DNA from: Culex pipiens pallens
Lineage: Eukaryota; Arthropoda; Insecta; Diptera; Culicidae
NCBI RefSeq assembly: GCF_016801865.2
Contig: NC_068937.1
Span: forward strand, 65,515,665-65,579,664
Length of the DNA: 64,000 bases
Reading direction: 5' to 3'
The notes under the pieces are model-generated. The model did not search any database, was not told the DNA's origin, and worked only from the letters and a program-made list of their open reading frames with translations. Shown here piece by piece: positions 45,088-54,631 of the stretch (position 1 is the first letter of the stretch; each line of letters begins with the position of its first letter). Made by a program: the position numbers and the translations under genes.

Positions 45088-45402
45088 CTCACCCAGTCGG
45101 CCTGGGTTCGATCCCAGACGGTCCCGTGGCATTTTTCGAGACGAGATCACGCCTTCCGTCGGACGGGAAGTAAATGTTGGCCCCGGACTAACCTAAAAAG
45201 GTTAGGTCGTTAGCTCAGTCCAGGTGTAGGAGTCGTCTCCCTGGGTCTTGTCTCGGTGGAGTCGCTGGTAGGCAGTTTTACTAACAATCCTAAGGTCGTC
45301 AGTTCGAATCCTGGGGTGGATTCAAGCCTTCGGACACCTAGTTTCGAGTAGGAATCTCGCAATCGAGAATGCCAAGGCAATGCTGTAGAGCGAATAATTT
45401 GA
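45088..45402 (+). mobile_element. tRNA-derived SINE with 14-bp TSD
   Basis: Contains a B-box segment CCTGGGTTCGATCCCAG near the start and GTCAGTTCGAATCCTGGGG near 45299, GTTAGGTCGTTAGCTCAGTC between. Flanked by TTTCTTATTTGTTT (45074-45087 and 45403-45416). The left end lacks an A box, so it is 5'-truncated. Confidence 0.8.
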
Positions 45403-45416
45403 TTTCTTATTTGTTT

Positions 45417-46020
45417 GATTTTAACCTCAAATTCGGCATCTGCAACCACATTTTAGTTAAATTTGCACAATATTTTTTGATTACCATTTTGGCCGCCATC
45501 TTGAATCTAAAAATTCTAAATTATATTATTGACCATTTTTGCGCAACCGGCTCAAAGGGGCAACATAACAGGTACATTGCCAGGCAAGCTAGCACACATG
45601 GGTTTTTTGGGAAAGTGTCTCCAAATTTAAAGAAGGTATTAGTTCCGAAAATTGGTAAGAACTGGAACTCCATACATTTTGACGATTTTTCACAAACTTC
45701 AAAGGCTTGATGGTAGGTGTTCCCGTTGTCAGAAAAAGCTCAAATTTGATTTCAGGGGGTAGCCCCGAGTAAGCCCAGATTTGAACTACCCTAACCAATG
45801 TAATGCTAAAACCACGAGGTGAATGAGATGTTACTGAATGGAACGATGTTCAAATTTGCAGCTCTATTTTTAAATATTGAATCCATAATCTACAAAAACT
45901 GAGCCCGGCAATAGACAGACAAATAACTTAGTTTGATCAATCCGTGGTTGATTCTCTATCTTACAAACTATTTCTTAAAAGAGAACACACAAGCATCGAT
46001 TTGAGATTTTTTTAGGTAGT
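45417..46020. other. Remaining right interior of the 8.7-kb element
   Basis: No gene recognised. Normal-composition stretch 45550-45800 without sustained frame. Confidence 0.35.
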
Positions 46021-46102
46021 CCAATTCCAAAAAGTTGGGAAAAATTTCGGGGGGGGGCTGCAGCCCGGTAGCCCCCCCCCTGGCTACGGGCCTGAGGTGC
46101 TT

Positions 46103-47097
46103 CAAGTGTTGGTGAGAACTCATGGTTGACATTTCGTTAATATATTAAAAAGTATATTAAAACTTCGTTATTCTACCAAAATGTTCTTAATATTTTTGAA
46201 GTTTCCTCCCCCTTGTTCTTTTGCCAAGGATGTTCAGCGGTCTTGCTGGTATTGTTCAATCATGACTGCCGTGGGTTTGATTATTGTTACAGCTGCCTCT
46301 CAGATGAGCTTGCCAAGAGTCCTCGGGGTAGCGAGCACTCCATACTAGGATTCCTAGAAGGTTAAATATGGTTTTCTAATGTTAGCTACCGCTTATCAAT
46401 TAACTATCGGAAGGAGGGAAGAATGCGGAGGATTGGGCAGAGGGGGTGAGAGACAACTGCACGGGATAGGCCTTGAAATTTTGGTAATAAAAATGATCAC
46501 CTTCCGGTTGTTTTTGCAGATTTTTGGTGACCTTTCCGTTGATATCTTCGCCCAACTATTTCGTACCTTTCGCAGTACTTCGCCAGACGGTGCTATAAGT
46601 TGAGTCTGTTGATCGTTGCTTGCCCCTTTCGGTAACAGTTCAATCGATTTCTTGTCAATCCCGAAAACTTGATCCTTTCAAGGCAAATCACCTTATTCAA
46701 TTTCTCCTTGTTTCTCAGCAGCATCTCAGGCTCTTCTAACTCCAAGCTATACAAAACACTCAATGAATAAAAACTTACGATTTCAGCTGACTTCTCCTGC
46801 GCCTAACGTTGAACGTTGTCCCAAAATCGCAAAAAATCACTTTCGACTTCATCGAAAACTTGTTTTTGTTTTGACTTGTTTCCAAATTTTGACATTTAGG
46901 CACAGTCTCAATGACTTGGCATGCTTTTAATAGACCGGTTCGATAACTGTCGGAGTTCGGATTAGGGTATCGGTACACGCTGTGTACAGTTGACTTATTT
47001 CAAGTTAAAATCATTTATACACTCAAATCTCAACCATGTTAACCTAGAAAAAAATGCTGAAAAAAGGCAGCTTTTTGAAATAACCTTCCCACTAAGA
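46103..47097. other. Intergenic with coding-like debris
   Basis: 46200-46720 has balanced composition and short broken open stretches on both strands. Not identified. Confidence 0.3.
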
Positions 47098-47206
47098 ATG
47101 GAGCACTTATGGGAGAACTGTCATTTCTACCACTCAAATCGGGTGCTCCATTTTGGCTCGAACCTCGAGTCGGTCTGGCTCGAGCCAAAATTCTCAGTGG
47201 GTTGGC
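47098..47206. repeat. GGCTCGAGCC-core repeat, copy 2
   Basis: Contains GGAGCACTTATGG, GGTGCTCCATTTTGGCTCGA and GGCTCGAGCCAAAATTCTCA, as in 19073-19272. Confidence 0.6.
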
Positions 47207-47618
47207 TTTTCGATGGAAATAAACGCAAAAAAGGTAAACTGGTCCATGCTTTCTCAAAATTATTTGGTTGTAGTGGGTCAAACAAGTTTTTTGTCAGTTC
47301 TTGCTGACTGAAATTAGAAAACTTTTTAGATTATTTATTTTCTACTCCTTGTGGTAAACTGGGAGTCAAACTGACTAGATCATTTTAAACACCGTCCCTC
47401 TCAACAATTCATGGTAACATTTAATAGTCATGATTATCCCCTCCACATCGAAGAGTTAAATCACCATGCGCTCTTCTAAATATACCGCCAGTGGGGGCGA
47501 CGATACACCTCTCGTAACAAAAATAATTTAAATAACATCGAAAAAATTTTATTGTAGAATTGTTCTTGGATAGTTTACTAACATTTTCCCAAAATGTGGT
47601 GTAATTCGATGGACTCTA
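47207..47618. other. Intergenic, nothing recognised
   Basis: AT-rich with no ORF of note. Confidence 0.4.
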
Positions 47619-47714
47619 CCGTAAACTGGGGTGACTTTGATAGCCCGGGATGACTTTGATAGGTTTTTCAAATGCCCGTCAAATTAATATCTAAACATTT
47701 TTGAGTATGTAAGC

Positions 47715-47922
47715 TGTTTTATTTGGTAATCGATTGACAACAACTTGTTCAACTTAACAAACACTGAGCTTTATTAATCGGTCTTTCTTGCTCGACACTC
47801 GGATAAAGAATGAATGGAAAAGAGAGAGAATGAGAGAGCCTATGGATGAATGAATGACGTTTAGAATGGAGTGTGCACAAACTACGTAACTATGGCGTGG
47901 TAGCAAACTACGTAATATAACA
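47715..47922 (-). repeat. Ty3/gypsy 3' LTR
   Basis: TGTTATATTACG...AATAAAACA on the minus strand; 10 bp longer than its partner through two indels. Confidence 0.92.
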
Positions 47923-48006
47923 TCCTCCCTGTTGTATAAAAGAAAAGTAATCAAAACTGAAACTAAATGCAAAAGGAATAAAAAAATACATCGCTCAAAC
48001 TAAAAA

Positions 48007-48285
48007 CTAATCTTCTCGACGTCTCTGATGTCTGTCGTTCCAAAACCAGTTATGCCTCCTCGGAATTCTTTTCGTGCAAAAGTCGCTCTGGGATTGCTCC
48101 ACTTCAAACGGATCGATGATTGGAGTCGAGATTTGGTGTGGTAACTTGGGCGTGTTTGGTTCTTTACGTGGTTCATGATTCACCAAGTCTCGACAAATCT
48201 GTTCGGTGTCCTGGACTACAGCATGAATTACTCGAGCCTTACCGCACGTGAACTGGAACATTTGCCTTTGGCTGCCGTGAAACAC
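48007..48285 (-). pseudogene. C-terminal remnant of Ty3/gypsy pol
   Basis: Minus-strand open stretch just before the 3' LTR with a basic end (KRIPRRHNWFWNDRHQRRRED). The position and basic character fit the tail of an integrase polyprotein. It is joined to the protease region by the deletion that removed RT to integrase. Confidence 0.45.
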
Positions 48286-49310
48286 CTACGTCACAATTAC
48301 AGCTACATCTCACCGGTTGCGTGCTTGATAACTCGTAAACCTTCAGAACGCCAGGTGATGTCGTGTGTTGAGCTTCAATGCGGAAGATGTTTCGTTGAGT
48401 ATCAGCAGGTTTCGGCAGTTTGAACTGAGTCTTGTTGCTGAACTTCAAGTAGCCCAGAGTACGACAAACATTTGCCGACAGTAGCGGACCATGGTCAACA
48501 TCGACAACTTGCAGAACCAGGTAGTACTTACGGCCGTATTGTCGACATTGGATTTCCGTCTGACCGATCACAGGAATTTCCGCACCTCCAAAACCACGAA
48601 GCCGATACTTAGATGGTTGCAGCTCGTTCATGTCTTGTCCGGTCATCCGCTGTAACCAACTGCGTCCCACGAGGCTAGTGCTCGCTCCAGTATCCAACTC
48701 ACACTGCACTGACTGCCACTTTCCCGCGATACACATGTCCAGATTCGCTGCAATGCTGCCACTTCCGGCGGACACCTTTCCAACTGTACCGCTTTCGCTG
48801 CTTGTTGACTCCGTCTCCGTTTCTTCGTCGGTACTGCTTCCGTTGTACGCCATCTGCCTTCGAGATCGTCGTTTTTGCTTCTTTCGCCGTTCTGCTCTGC
48901 ACACAACCTCGAAGTGATTCTTGCCACCACATCGATAGCATTTCTTGCCGAGAGCTGGGCAGACTCCCTTGGTGAAGTCATGCTGTTCACCACAAAATTT
49001 GCACCTCCTCGCCTTCCGCTTCAACCTGTTGACCGTGACGTATTGCTGTTCTTCGGTGAGGGGGTGACGTTCGGCTATCTCCTCCGCGTGACAGAAATCA
49101 ACAGCTTGTGCTTCCGTTAGATCGGGCATAGTGACCAATCTCGAACGCAGGTTCACCCACTTGATAGAGGTTACCAGCTTGTATCTGATCATATCAGCTT
49201 CCAAGGCGTTGAACTTACAGATCTTCGCGAGAGACTTCACCCGGCACACATAGTCGTCGACACTCTCTTCGGGATTTTGCGAAACTGAGAAAAAGTCGAA
49301 CCAGTCCAGA
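48239..49310 (-). pseudogene. Ty3/gypsy gag C-terminus, zinc knuckles and protease
   Basis: Minus-strand frame resuming after the MITE: gag part with NPEESVDDYVCRVKSLAKIC, two Cys/His knuckles (CKFCGEQHDFTKGVC and CYRCGGKNHFEVVC, the latter CX2CX4HX4C), a Ser/Thr-rich acidic linker and an aspartic protease with CELDTGASTSLV and the GFGGAEIPVIG flap region. The frame closes shortly after the protease at 48239. No internal stop before that, so the gag-protease information is well kept apart from the MITE. Confidence 0.85.
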
Positions 49311-49312
49311 TA

Positions 49313-49531
49313 CACAGAAAAAAAAATCATGGTAATATTACATCTGGGAAGTGGTACATCTTTTATGTCAGAAAAAATGTGTAATTTTACCTCTAAAAAT
49401 GTGTAATTTTACATCTTTTCTGGTGTAATGTCGCTTTTTCAGTCTAAATTGAGGTAAAATTTCATCATAAAAGAGGTAATATTCAACCTTCCAAAATTAA
49501 AGCTTCAAAATTTACACAATTTTTTTCTGTG
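49313..49531. mobile_element. 219-bp MITE inside gypsy gag, TA target
   Basis: Ends CACAGAAAAAAA and its complement, with TA duplicated at 49311-49312 and 49532-49533. Repeated TGTAATTTTACCTC/TACATCTTTT motifs inside. Same end type as the TTTACATCA family at 35496, 57424 and 59590. The gag frame is in register on both sides when one TA copy and the MITE are ignored. Confidence 0.88.
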
Positions 49532-49533
49532 TA

Positions 49534-50073
49534 CTTGTTCCGCACTCGCACAACTTTCCTTTTAATCGCCGCTAACGCCAGCCCTGGATTTTTCTTCTCT
49601 GCGTCCGTCAATTCGAAGTTAGCGTACTTCTTCAGCGCGTCCCTTCCGATCACTGAAAGCAAGATGCTGGTCTTCTGCTCATTTCGATCCTCCGGCCACG
49701 TGTCCATGCCAACTGCACTGACATAGAACTTCCAGCTTTCTTCGAAGAACTCAAAATTCCTCTCCATATCTCCCTCCAGTTCAAGCGACGGTGGAAGGGG
49801 CACAGCCGTTGGACCCGCACTTGCAGCCACTTGTACCGCTGGCTTCGATTCCTGTGCCTTCTGAATCGAACCAATCAATTCCTGCACCTTCCCCATAAAT
49901 TGGGTAAACTGCTTCGCGTTCATTTCTTCTGGGAAAACACACAGCTCCGGCACGACGACAGGAAAAATATGGCGCTGGACAGGATCAAACAAGTTCGTTC
50001 GATCACCTCCGCAAATGATTTTCTTCGCCGCTCGGACCGGGTTTCTCCTCACTAGACACTTCCGCGATATCAA
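49534..50073 (-). pseudogene. Ty3/gypsy gag N-terminal part, interrupted by MITE
   Basis: Minus-strand frame from 50073 into the MITE. A probable start is the internal methionine near 49923 (MNAKQFTQFMGKVQELI); upstream sequence is basic and may be leader. The retrotransposon gag block NFEFFEESWKFYVSAVGMD followed by SILLSVIGRDALKKYANF is clear. No stops before the MITE. The product would be truncated before the knuckles. Confidence 0.85.
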
Positions 50074-50118
50074 ATGACGCCGGAAATCACTTTTAATCCA
50101 CGAGTGCTTCTGACACCA

Positions 50119-50316
50119 TGTTTTATTTGGTAATCGATTGACAACAACTTGTTCAACTTAACAAACTGAGCTTTATTAATCGGTCTTTCTTGCTCGACAC
50201 TCGGATAAAGAATGAATGGAAAAGAGAGAGAATGAGAGAGCCTATGGATGAATGAATGACGTTTAGAATGGAGTGTGCACAAACTATGGCGTGGTAGCAA
50301 ACTACGTAATATAACA
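50119..50316 (-). repeat. Ty3/gypsy 5' LTR
   Basis: 198 bp, partner of 47715-47922. Confidence 0.92.
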
Positions 50317-50453
50317 TAAGCATTAAGGGATAGCTTATTATCGACCATATATGCAAAAATGTGACTGTTACATTGGATGTATCAAAATTAGTGGCCAAAT
50401 CAAATTTTTATCAATGTCACCCCGGGCTATCAAAGTCACCCCAGTTTACGGTA

Positions 50454-51209
50454 CCTAAAATGGCAATCGTTTGAAAATTGACTCAATCTCAGCCCTTGGA
50501 GGGGGTGACATTGGGTCAAATGAAACTAAAATGATGCTCAAATACAAAGAGATGGTAAAAACAAGTCATCCAATAGTGTTTCTTGTTCGAGGGAATCGTA
50601 TTGACATGCTGAAATGTTTGAAGTAGAGATTTTCAAACATTTGGGTACTTTCTGATCAATTCCAACAAAATTTTTAAAAAGTTGATTTTTCGAGAGGTCA
50701 TTTTTGGCTAAAAAACGTACCACAACTTTAGAAAGTTGCTAAAATTACAGGATTTGTTCTAGGAACGAGTTTTTTTTAGCAAAGTCATCTTAAGGTGTCC
50801 CTTGCACAACCCTTTTTACATAATTTAGTTTCATTGAGAAGTACTTGAAAAAAGGTAAAACCCGAAAAAAAATACTTTGACCCAATCTCACCCCCCAGAC
50901 CCAATGTTACCCTTACTGACGGTAGCAAAATTGATTACACAATTGATTCATTTTAAGCACGCAAGGTTTTCAGCAAAAGTAAGTGTTTTTAATTCAACCC
51001 TACAATATGGAAACAATAACCATGGTTGGGCTTTCAGAGTAGATTTCAAAATCTGGATTTTTTACATAGCGCTCAAAGCGCTATAGATGTTAATTGTATT
51101 CCTCTTACCTCTTACGTTAATAGGCTCCTAAAACTATATGTCAATTTTTATGTACAACAATATGCAAACAAATAAATTGTCAAGACAATATTTTAATATG
51201 GACCAACTA
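50454..51209. other. Intergenic with GGGTGACATTGGGTCA-type motifs
   Basis: GGGGGTGACATTGGGTCAAA near 50502-50521 and its rough inverse TTTGACCCAATCTCACCCCC at 50876-50895 suggest another TIR element of about 450 bp. The ends were not resolved. Confidence 0.4.
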
Positions 51210-51804
51210 GGGGAGTTTGGGGTAATATGGACAGTGGGGGTAATTTGGACACCCCTTAAAAAATCACGTTTTCTTCGCATATAAAGTGAAAACGGCAATT
51301 TAAGTGATAAGGCTAGTACTAGTAATGGCCTAGAAGTATGGACAAATCAAAAAAGTTGGAATAGGTTAAGTAGTTTTGGTATAGTATGTGAAAGTTTCCA
51401 AAGGCCGGTTGGCACTGCCTTAAGTTCTAATATTTGAGGGTTGGGAAATAAGGTTTTGCAGAGGTTATATGGCAAAAAAGTGGACATTTTTTGTTTAAGG
51501 GGGTTGCTTGGACGATGTCTGAGATATGTACGTATAAAAATTGTGCATTTTATCAATTTTTATCATCAAAAATTGCAATTTATGATAGAATATGCTATGG
51601 GGGTAATTTGGACATGGCTTGTGGGGTAATTTGGACATACCTGAAAGTCTACCTGTCAGGTAAAAAATAACTTTCATGGTTGGTTGAGTTCTTAAAGGGA
51701 TTTAGAGGGATTTAAAATGTCAAAACACTCAAAAAGGAATGTGAGCAATCAGAACTTTCACAAAATCCCTATTTTTTAATTTAGATAAATTTATTGCAAT
51801 ATTT

Positions 51805-51880
51805 GGGAGCGGCCGTGGCTGACTGGTTACGGTGTTCGCTTTGTAAGCGAATGGTTCTGGGTTCGATTCCCATCTGCTCC
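51805..51880 (+). tRNA. tRNA-Thr(TGT)-like head of retroposon
   Basis: Nearly canonical cloverleaf: acceptor GGGAGCG with TGCTCCC, A box TGGCTGACTGG, anticodon stem TTCGC/GCGAA around loop TTTGTAA (anticodon TGT), and T arm with GGTTCGATTCC. It sits exactly at the 5' end of an inserted element, so it is a SINE head and probably not a translating tRNA. Confidence 0.5.
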
Positions 51881-51948
51881 CAACGAGAAAGTTAAGAACA
51901 CATAAATTTGAAATGATGAGTATGAACGAAAAATCAAAGTCGCTCGAG

Positions 51949-52016
51949 GCGAGGTTCGATCCTCCGTCCTTTGGATTGGTAAGCAAAAATGCTAACCACT
52001 AGGCCATGACGACTTG
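51949..52016 (-). repeat. Second tRNA-like region, inverted
   Basis: The minus strand shows A box TGGCCTAGTGGTTAGCAT and a B-box-like GGATCGAACCTC, with a four-base acceptor pairing GTCG/CGAC at the ends. The anticodon stem is poor. Confidence 0.45.
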
Positions 52017-52927
52017 GTGAACGTGGATTGGAATTAGGAATACTGTTACAGAGAGCGAGTTGTGGCGCTATAACCACGGCAAATAGTGTCCAGGGCATTC
52101 GTGGAAATACAATGTCCCATCCCAGAGGGTCTCGGAGTACCAAACCTTCTTAGCATGGTGCTCCCAACGAATACAACCAAATCACGGAGCGTATGGTGGT
52201 GTGTCCCCACGCTTCTTCCTCCCCTGTCGATTCAGAATTGTATTGTTGTTCGAACACTCAGTGCTCAAACTCAACCCAATTACGAGTCATCTCTGCGATA
52301 CGGCTTTACGTAGTAGGCCTGGCCGCTTTAACGCTTGTGATGTTTCAATGCATTCCGATGCAATGGCGCACTACAAATGTTAATAAATGACAAGAAGAGT
52401 GCTAGGCGTCATCTAACCTAAGGCACCCTCCAGGATCCCTTCGAAAGATTGGCTGCGCTAGGGTCTGATTAGATTAGATTAGATAAATTTATTGCAATAT
52501 TCAAATGGATGAAATTTGATTACTACACATTTAGCTTTTAGTCAATTTCTGTGACATTTCTAATTTCTATGCTGGTTTACAAAAATATCAAAATTTGAAG
52601 GGCTACATGTAAAATTAAAAAAAAAATGATGGTTTCAGGTTAATTAGTTTTATATAAAGATTGATTTAGATAAATCTAAACAATACCTTAATCACTAAAA
52701 ACTATACTTGTGCCTAATCCAGAATCAATGTTTAAATCATTTCAGAATTAATGATTGAATTATGTATACAACACTGAATTTGTTATCTTCCTATTGAATT
52801 ATAGTTCTATCACAAAATCATTATTTATACCTTTGATGAAATATTGTGAGCAAAATAAACACATCAAAATATAAAACAATTACAAAAACATTCTCAAAAA
52901 ATCAAATGTTAAACTTATTCTTCAACA

Positions 52928-53090
52928 TGTGTCCAAATTACCCCACAAAAGGTGTCCATATTACCCCACAAGGTATGTCCATATTACCCCACAAGGCATG
53001 TCCAAATTACCCCACAAGGCATGTCCAAATTACCCCATAGGGGTGTTCATATTACCCCCACACAAAAATGTGGGGGTAATTTGGACACCT
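52928..53090. repeat. Array of GTCCAAATTACCCCACAAGG units
   Basis: Five to six copies, spaced about 22 bp, of the motif that also makes up the element's TIR; the last copy is inverted (GTGGGGGTAATTTGGACACC). Confidence 0.88.
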
Positions 53091-53253
53091 TTTAATTTTT
53101 GCGGTAAAAATGGGGTTTTCATCGAAATGAATGACATTTTCCATCAAATATGGTCTCTATTATCCTCTGGTGTCATCCACATTCCTTTAAAATATCCATA
53201 CAGCCCGTGGCAGAGCAATTTCCTTAGGGTGTCCAAATTACCCCACACTCCCC

Positions 53254-54027
53254 TATGGCCCCTTGAACAAGTTTTCAAGTAGGATGCTTTCTACCAAGAA
53301 GTCAATTTTTATTAATTGAATTGAAACCCCATGTATTGTATACGAGATTGTATATGTTTTTTTGTTGTGAACAATAATATCATAAATTTAGGCTTAATTT
53401 TAAAACCCAATTGCATATAGAAACTGAGTTTAGTTTGCTGATGTTGTTACACACAACGGTTAGAACTTTTTTTTTCTGAGCACAATGACACTTTGTACGC
53501 CCCTAAAGTTTTATAGTGGAGTTTTAAATCCATTTTAAAAAATGTACCACTCTACCTTCCATCACAGAAAGTATCTTGCTTGACATCTAACTAACTTCAA
53601 ATAGCTGATCTTGTTAATTAGATTTTGTTTTTCTAAGCGCAATAACACTTTGAACGACAACAATTAGTTTAAGAAGGATTTTTTTCTAAACAAACTGACA
53701 TTCATGTAATTGTAATTTTATTGAAACGATATCCTGTTAGTTTACACTGTATATCAGATCAAGTAGGTAATGTGGATCTGAATTAAACTTCATGTAGTAA
53801 ATACATTCAGTCAAAATACCTCTCAACCTGTTTAAAAATCAAGCACCATTACAAAAATAAATTCTTGTGACGAGACTGTCAGATCTTTCAATTATTGGGT
53901 TCGTTGGAAAGATCTTTTGATAACCCATTCAACGATGGGTCGCTCACTCCCTCACTCCCTAAAGGTTTCCCAGGCTTAGACACTTTGGGTGCCTACAAAG
54001 TGGAAGGAACGAGCGATGCGACGCAAC
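53254..54027. other. Intergenic with a non-LTR 3' UTR fragment
   Basis: 53760-53800 has GGTAATGTGGATC and AAACTT as in the 3' UTR at 7671-7721. The rest is AT-rich without genes. Confidence 0.4.
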
Positions 54028-54625
54028 GAAGCACCGAATTCGAGTGGTAGAAATGACAGTTTCCTTAAGGAATACATTGTAGAAAAAAAAAACAAAAACT
54101 GCTCGAATGGAAGTGCTCCGCTTCCCGCTTCCACTCTGTAGGCACCCTGAGACTTGATTTCTTTTACTCACTTTTGGGTAAGGCTGTGTTTTCAAATATA
54201 AAGGTAATGCTTGTCGTAGTTGTTAAAAATCAGTAGGCCAAGATAATCGTGTCTAACTCCGACAACTTTGACAGTCCGCTTCCAGAAAAAGCTACACAGA
54301 GTGTTTTCATTAGATTTTCATCAGAATTTCCGAAAAAGTGCCATTTTTGTGATTTATTGAAAGTGTGAAACTTTGATAATTTGCTGAAAAGCTCACGAAA
54401 ATACCCGGGTCCCACTGAGAATTTTGGCTCGAGCCTCGAGTCGATCTGGCTCGAGATTGAGCCTGAATCGAACGCAATTTTTTTCTGGTTAAGCAAGCAA
54501 AAATTAACGACCCGTAAAAGCCCATCACAGAACTGGTTCCGCCAAGCAGCTGGAAATCAAACCCCAACCTCCGATGCCGTCTGGAAGCCCCAGTCCCGTT
54601 ACAATGGTTATGTCGGAAATTCGAC
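54028..54625 (+). repeat. 0.6-kb segmental duplication, copy 1
   Basis: From CAACGAAGCACCG to GGAAATTCGACCTG. Repeated at 54632-54961 and continued at 55914-56195. Includes a GGCTCGAGCCTCGAG core (54427). Confidence 0.85.
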
Positions 54626-54631
54626 CTGGAC

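Larger units (their letters stand above)
37370..46094. mobile_element. 8.7-kb hAT-ended element with nested insertions
   Basis: Ends CAGGGCCGTAGCCAGG (left) and CAGGCCCGTAGCCAGG (right, inverted), both followed by a G-rich run, flanked by perfect 8-bp AGGTGCTT (37362-37369 and 46095-46102). 8-bp duplication and CAG-type ends indicate hAT. No transposase ORF is recognisable; the interior is AT-rich and contains a smaller hAT-like element, a Tc1-like element, a tandem duplication and a SINE. Confidence 0.8.
47715..50316 (-). mobile_element. Ty3/gypsy element with both LTRs, pol deleted
   Basis: Minus strand. LTRs 50119-50316 (5', 198 bp) and 47715-47922 (3', 208 bp) are identical apart from two small indels (2 and 8 bp). 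Flanked by TAAGC on both sides. A TGGTGTCAGAAG primer-site-like sequence follows the 5' LTR and CAGGGAGGA precedes the 3' LTR. It encodes gag, zinc knuckles, protease and a short C-terminal pol tail; RT, RNase H and the integrase core are absent. A 219-bp MITE interrupts gag. Confidence 0.9.
47619..50451. mobile_element. TIR element (CCGTAAACTGGGGTGA ends) split by a Ty3/gypsy insertion
   Basis: Left end CCGTAAACTGGGGTGACTTT followed by GATAGCCCGGG; right end its complement through about 30 bp; TA on both sides (47617-47618, 50452-50453). Without the gypsy element it is about 230 bp, a MITE. Confidence 0.8.
51804..52478 (+). mobile_element. 675-bp retroposon with two opposed tRNA-like regions
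   Basis: Flanked by a perfect 23-bp duplication (51781-51803 and 52479-52501) and ending in GATTA repeats. The head (51805-51880) is tRNA-like. A second tRNA-like region lies at 51949-52016 in the opposite orientation. The remainder has no ORF above 75 codons. A SINE-like element mobilised by target-primed reverse transcription is inferred. Confidence 0.82.
51210..53253. mobile_element. 2.0-kb TIR element with subterminal GGGGTAATTTGGACA arrays
   Basis: Left end GGGGAGTTTGGGGTAATATG, right end the complement of GGGGAGTGTGGGGTAATTTG; TA on both sides. Copies of GGGGTAAT(A/T)TGGACA occur near both ends and as a tandem array at 52928-53090. No transposase ORF. A 675-bp retroposon (51804-52478) is inserted. 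Confidence 0.82.

Noticed and set aside
51805..51880. Functional tRNA-Thr gene
   Set aside because: It coincides with the exact 5' end of a TSD-flanked retroposon, and no Pol III T-run follows directly, so a SINE head is more likely.
52846..53282. Repeat protein with PNYPT/HITPQG motifs
   Set aside because: Translation of the TIR-derived GTCCAAATTACCCC array.
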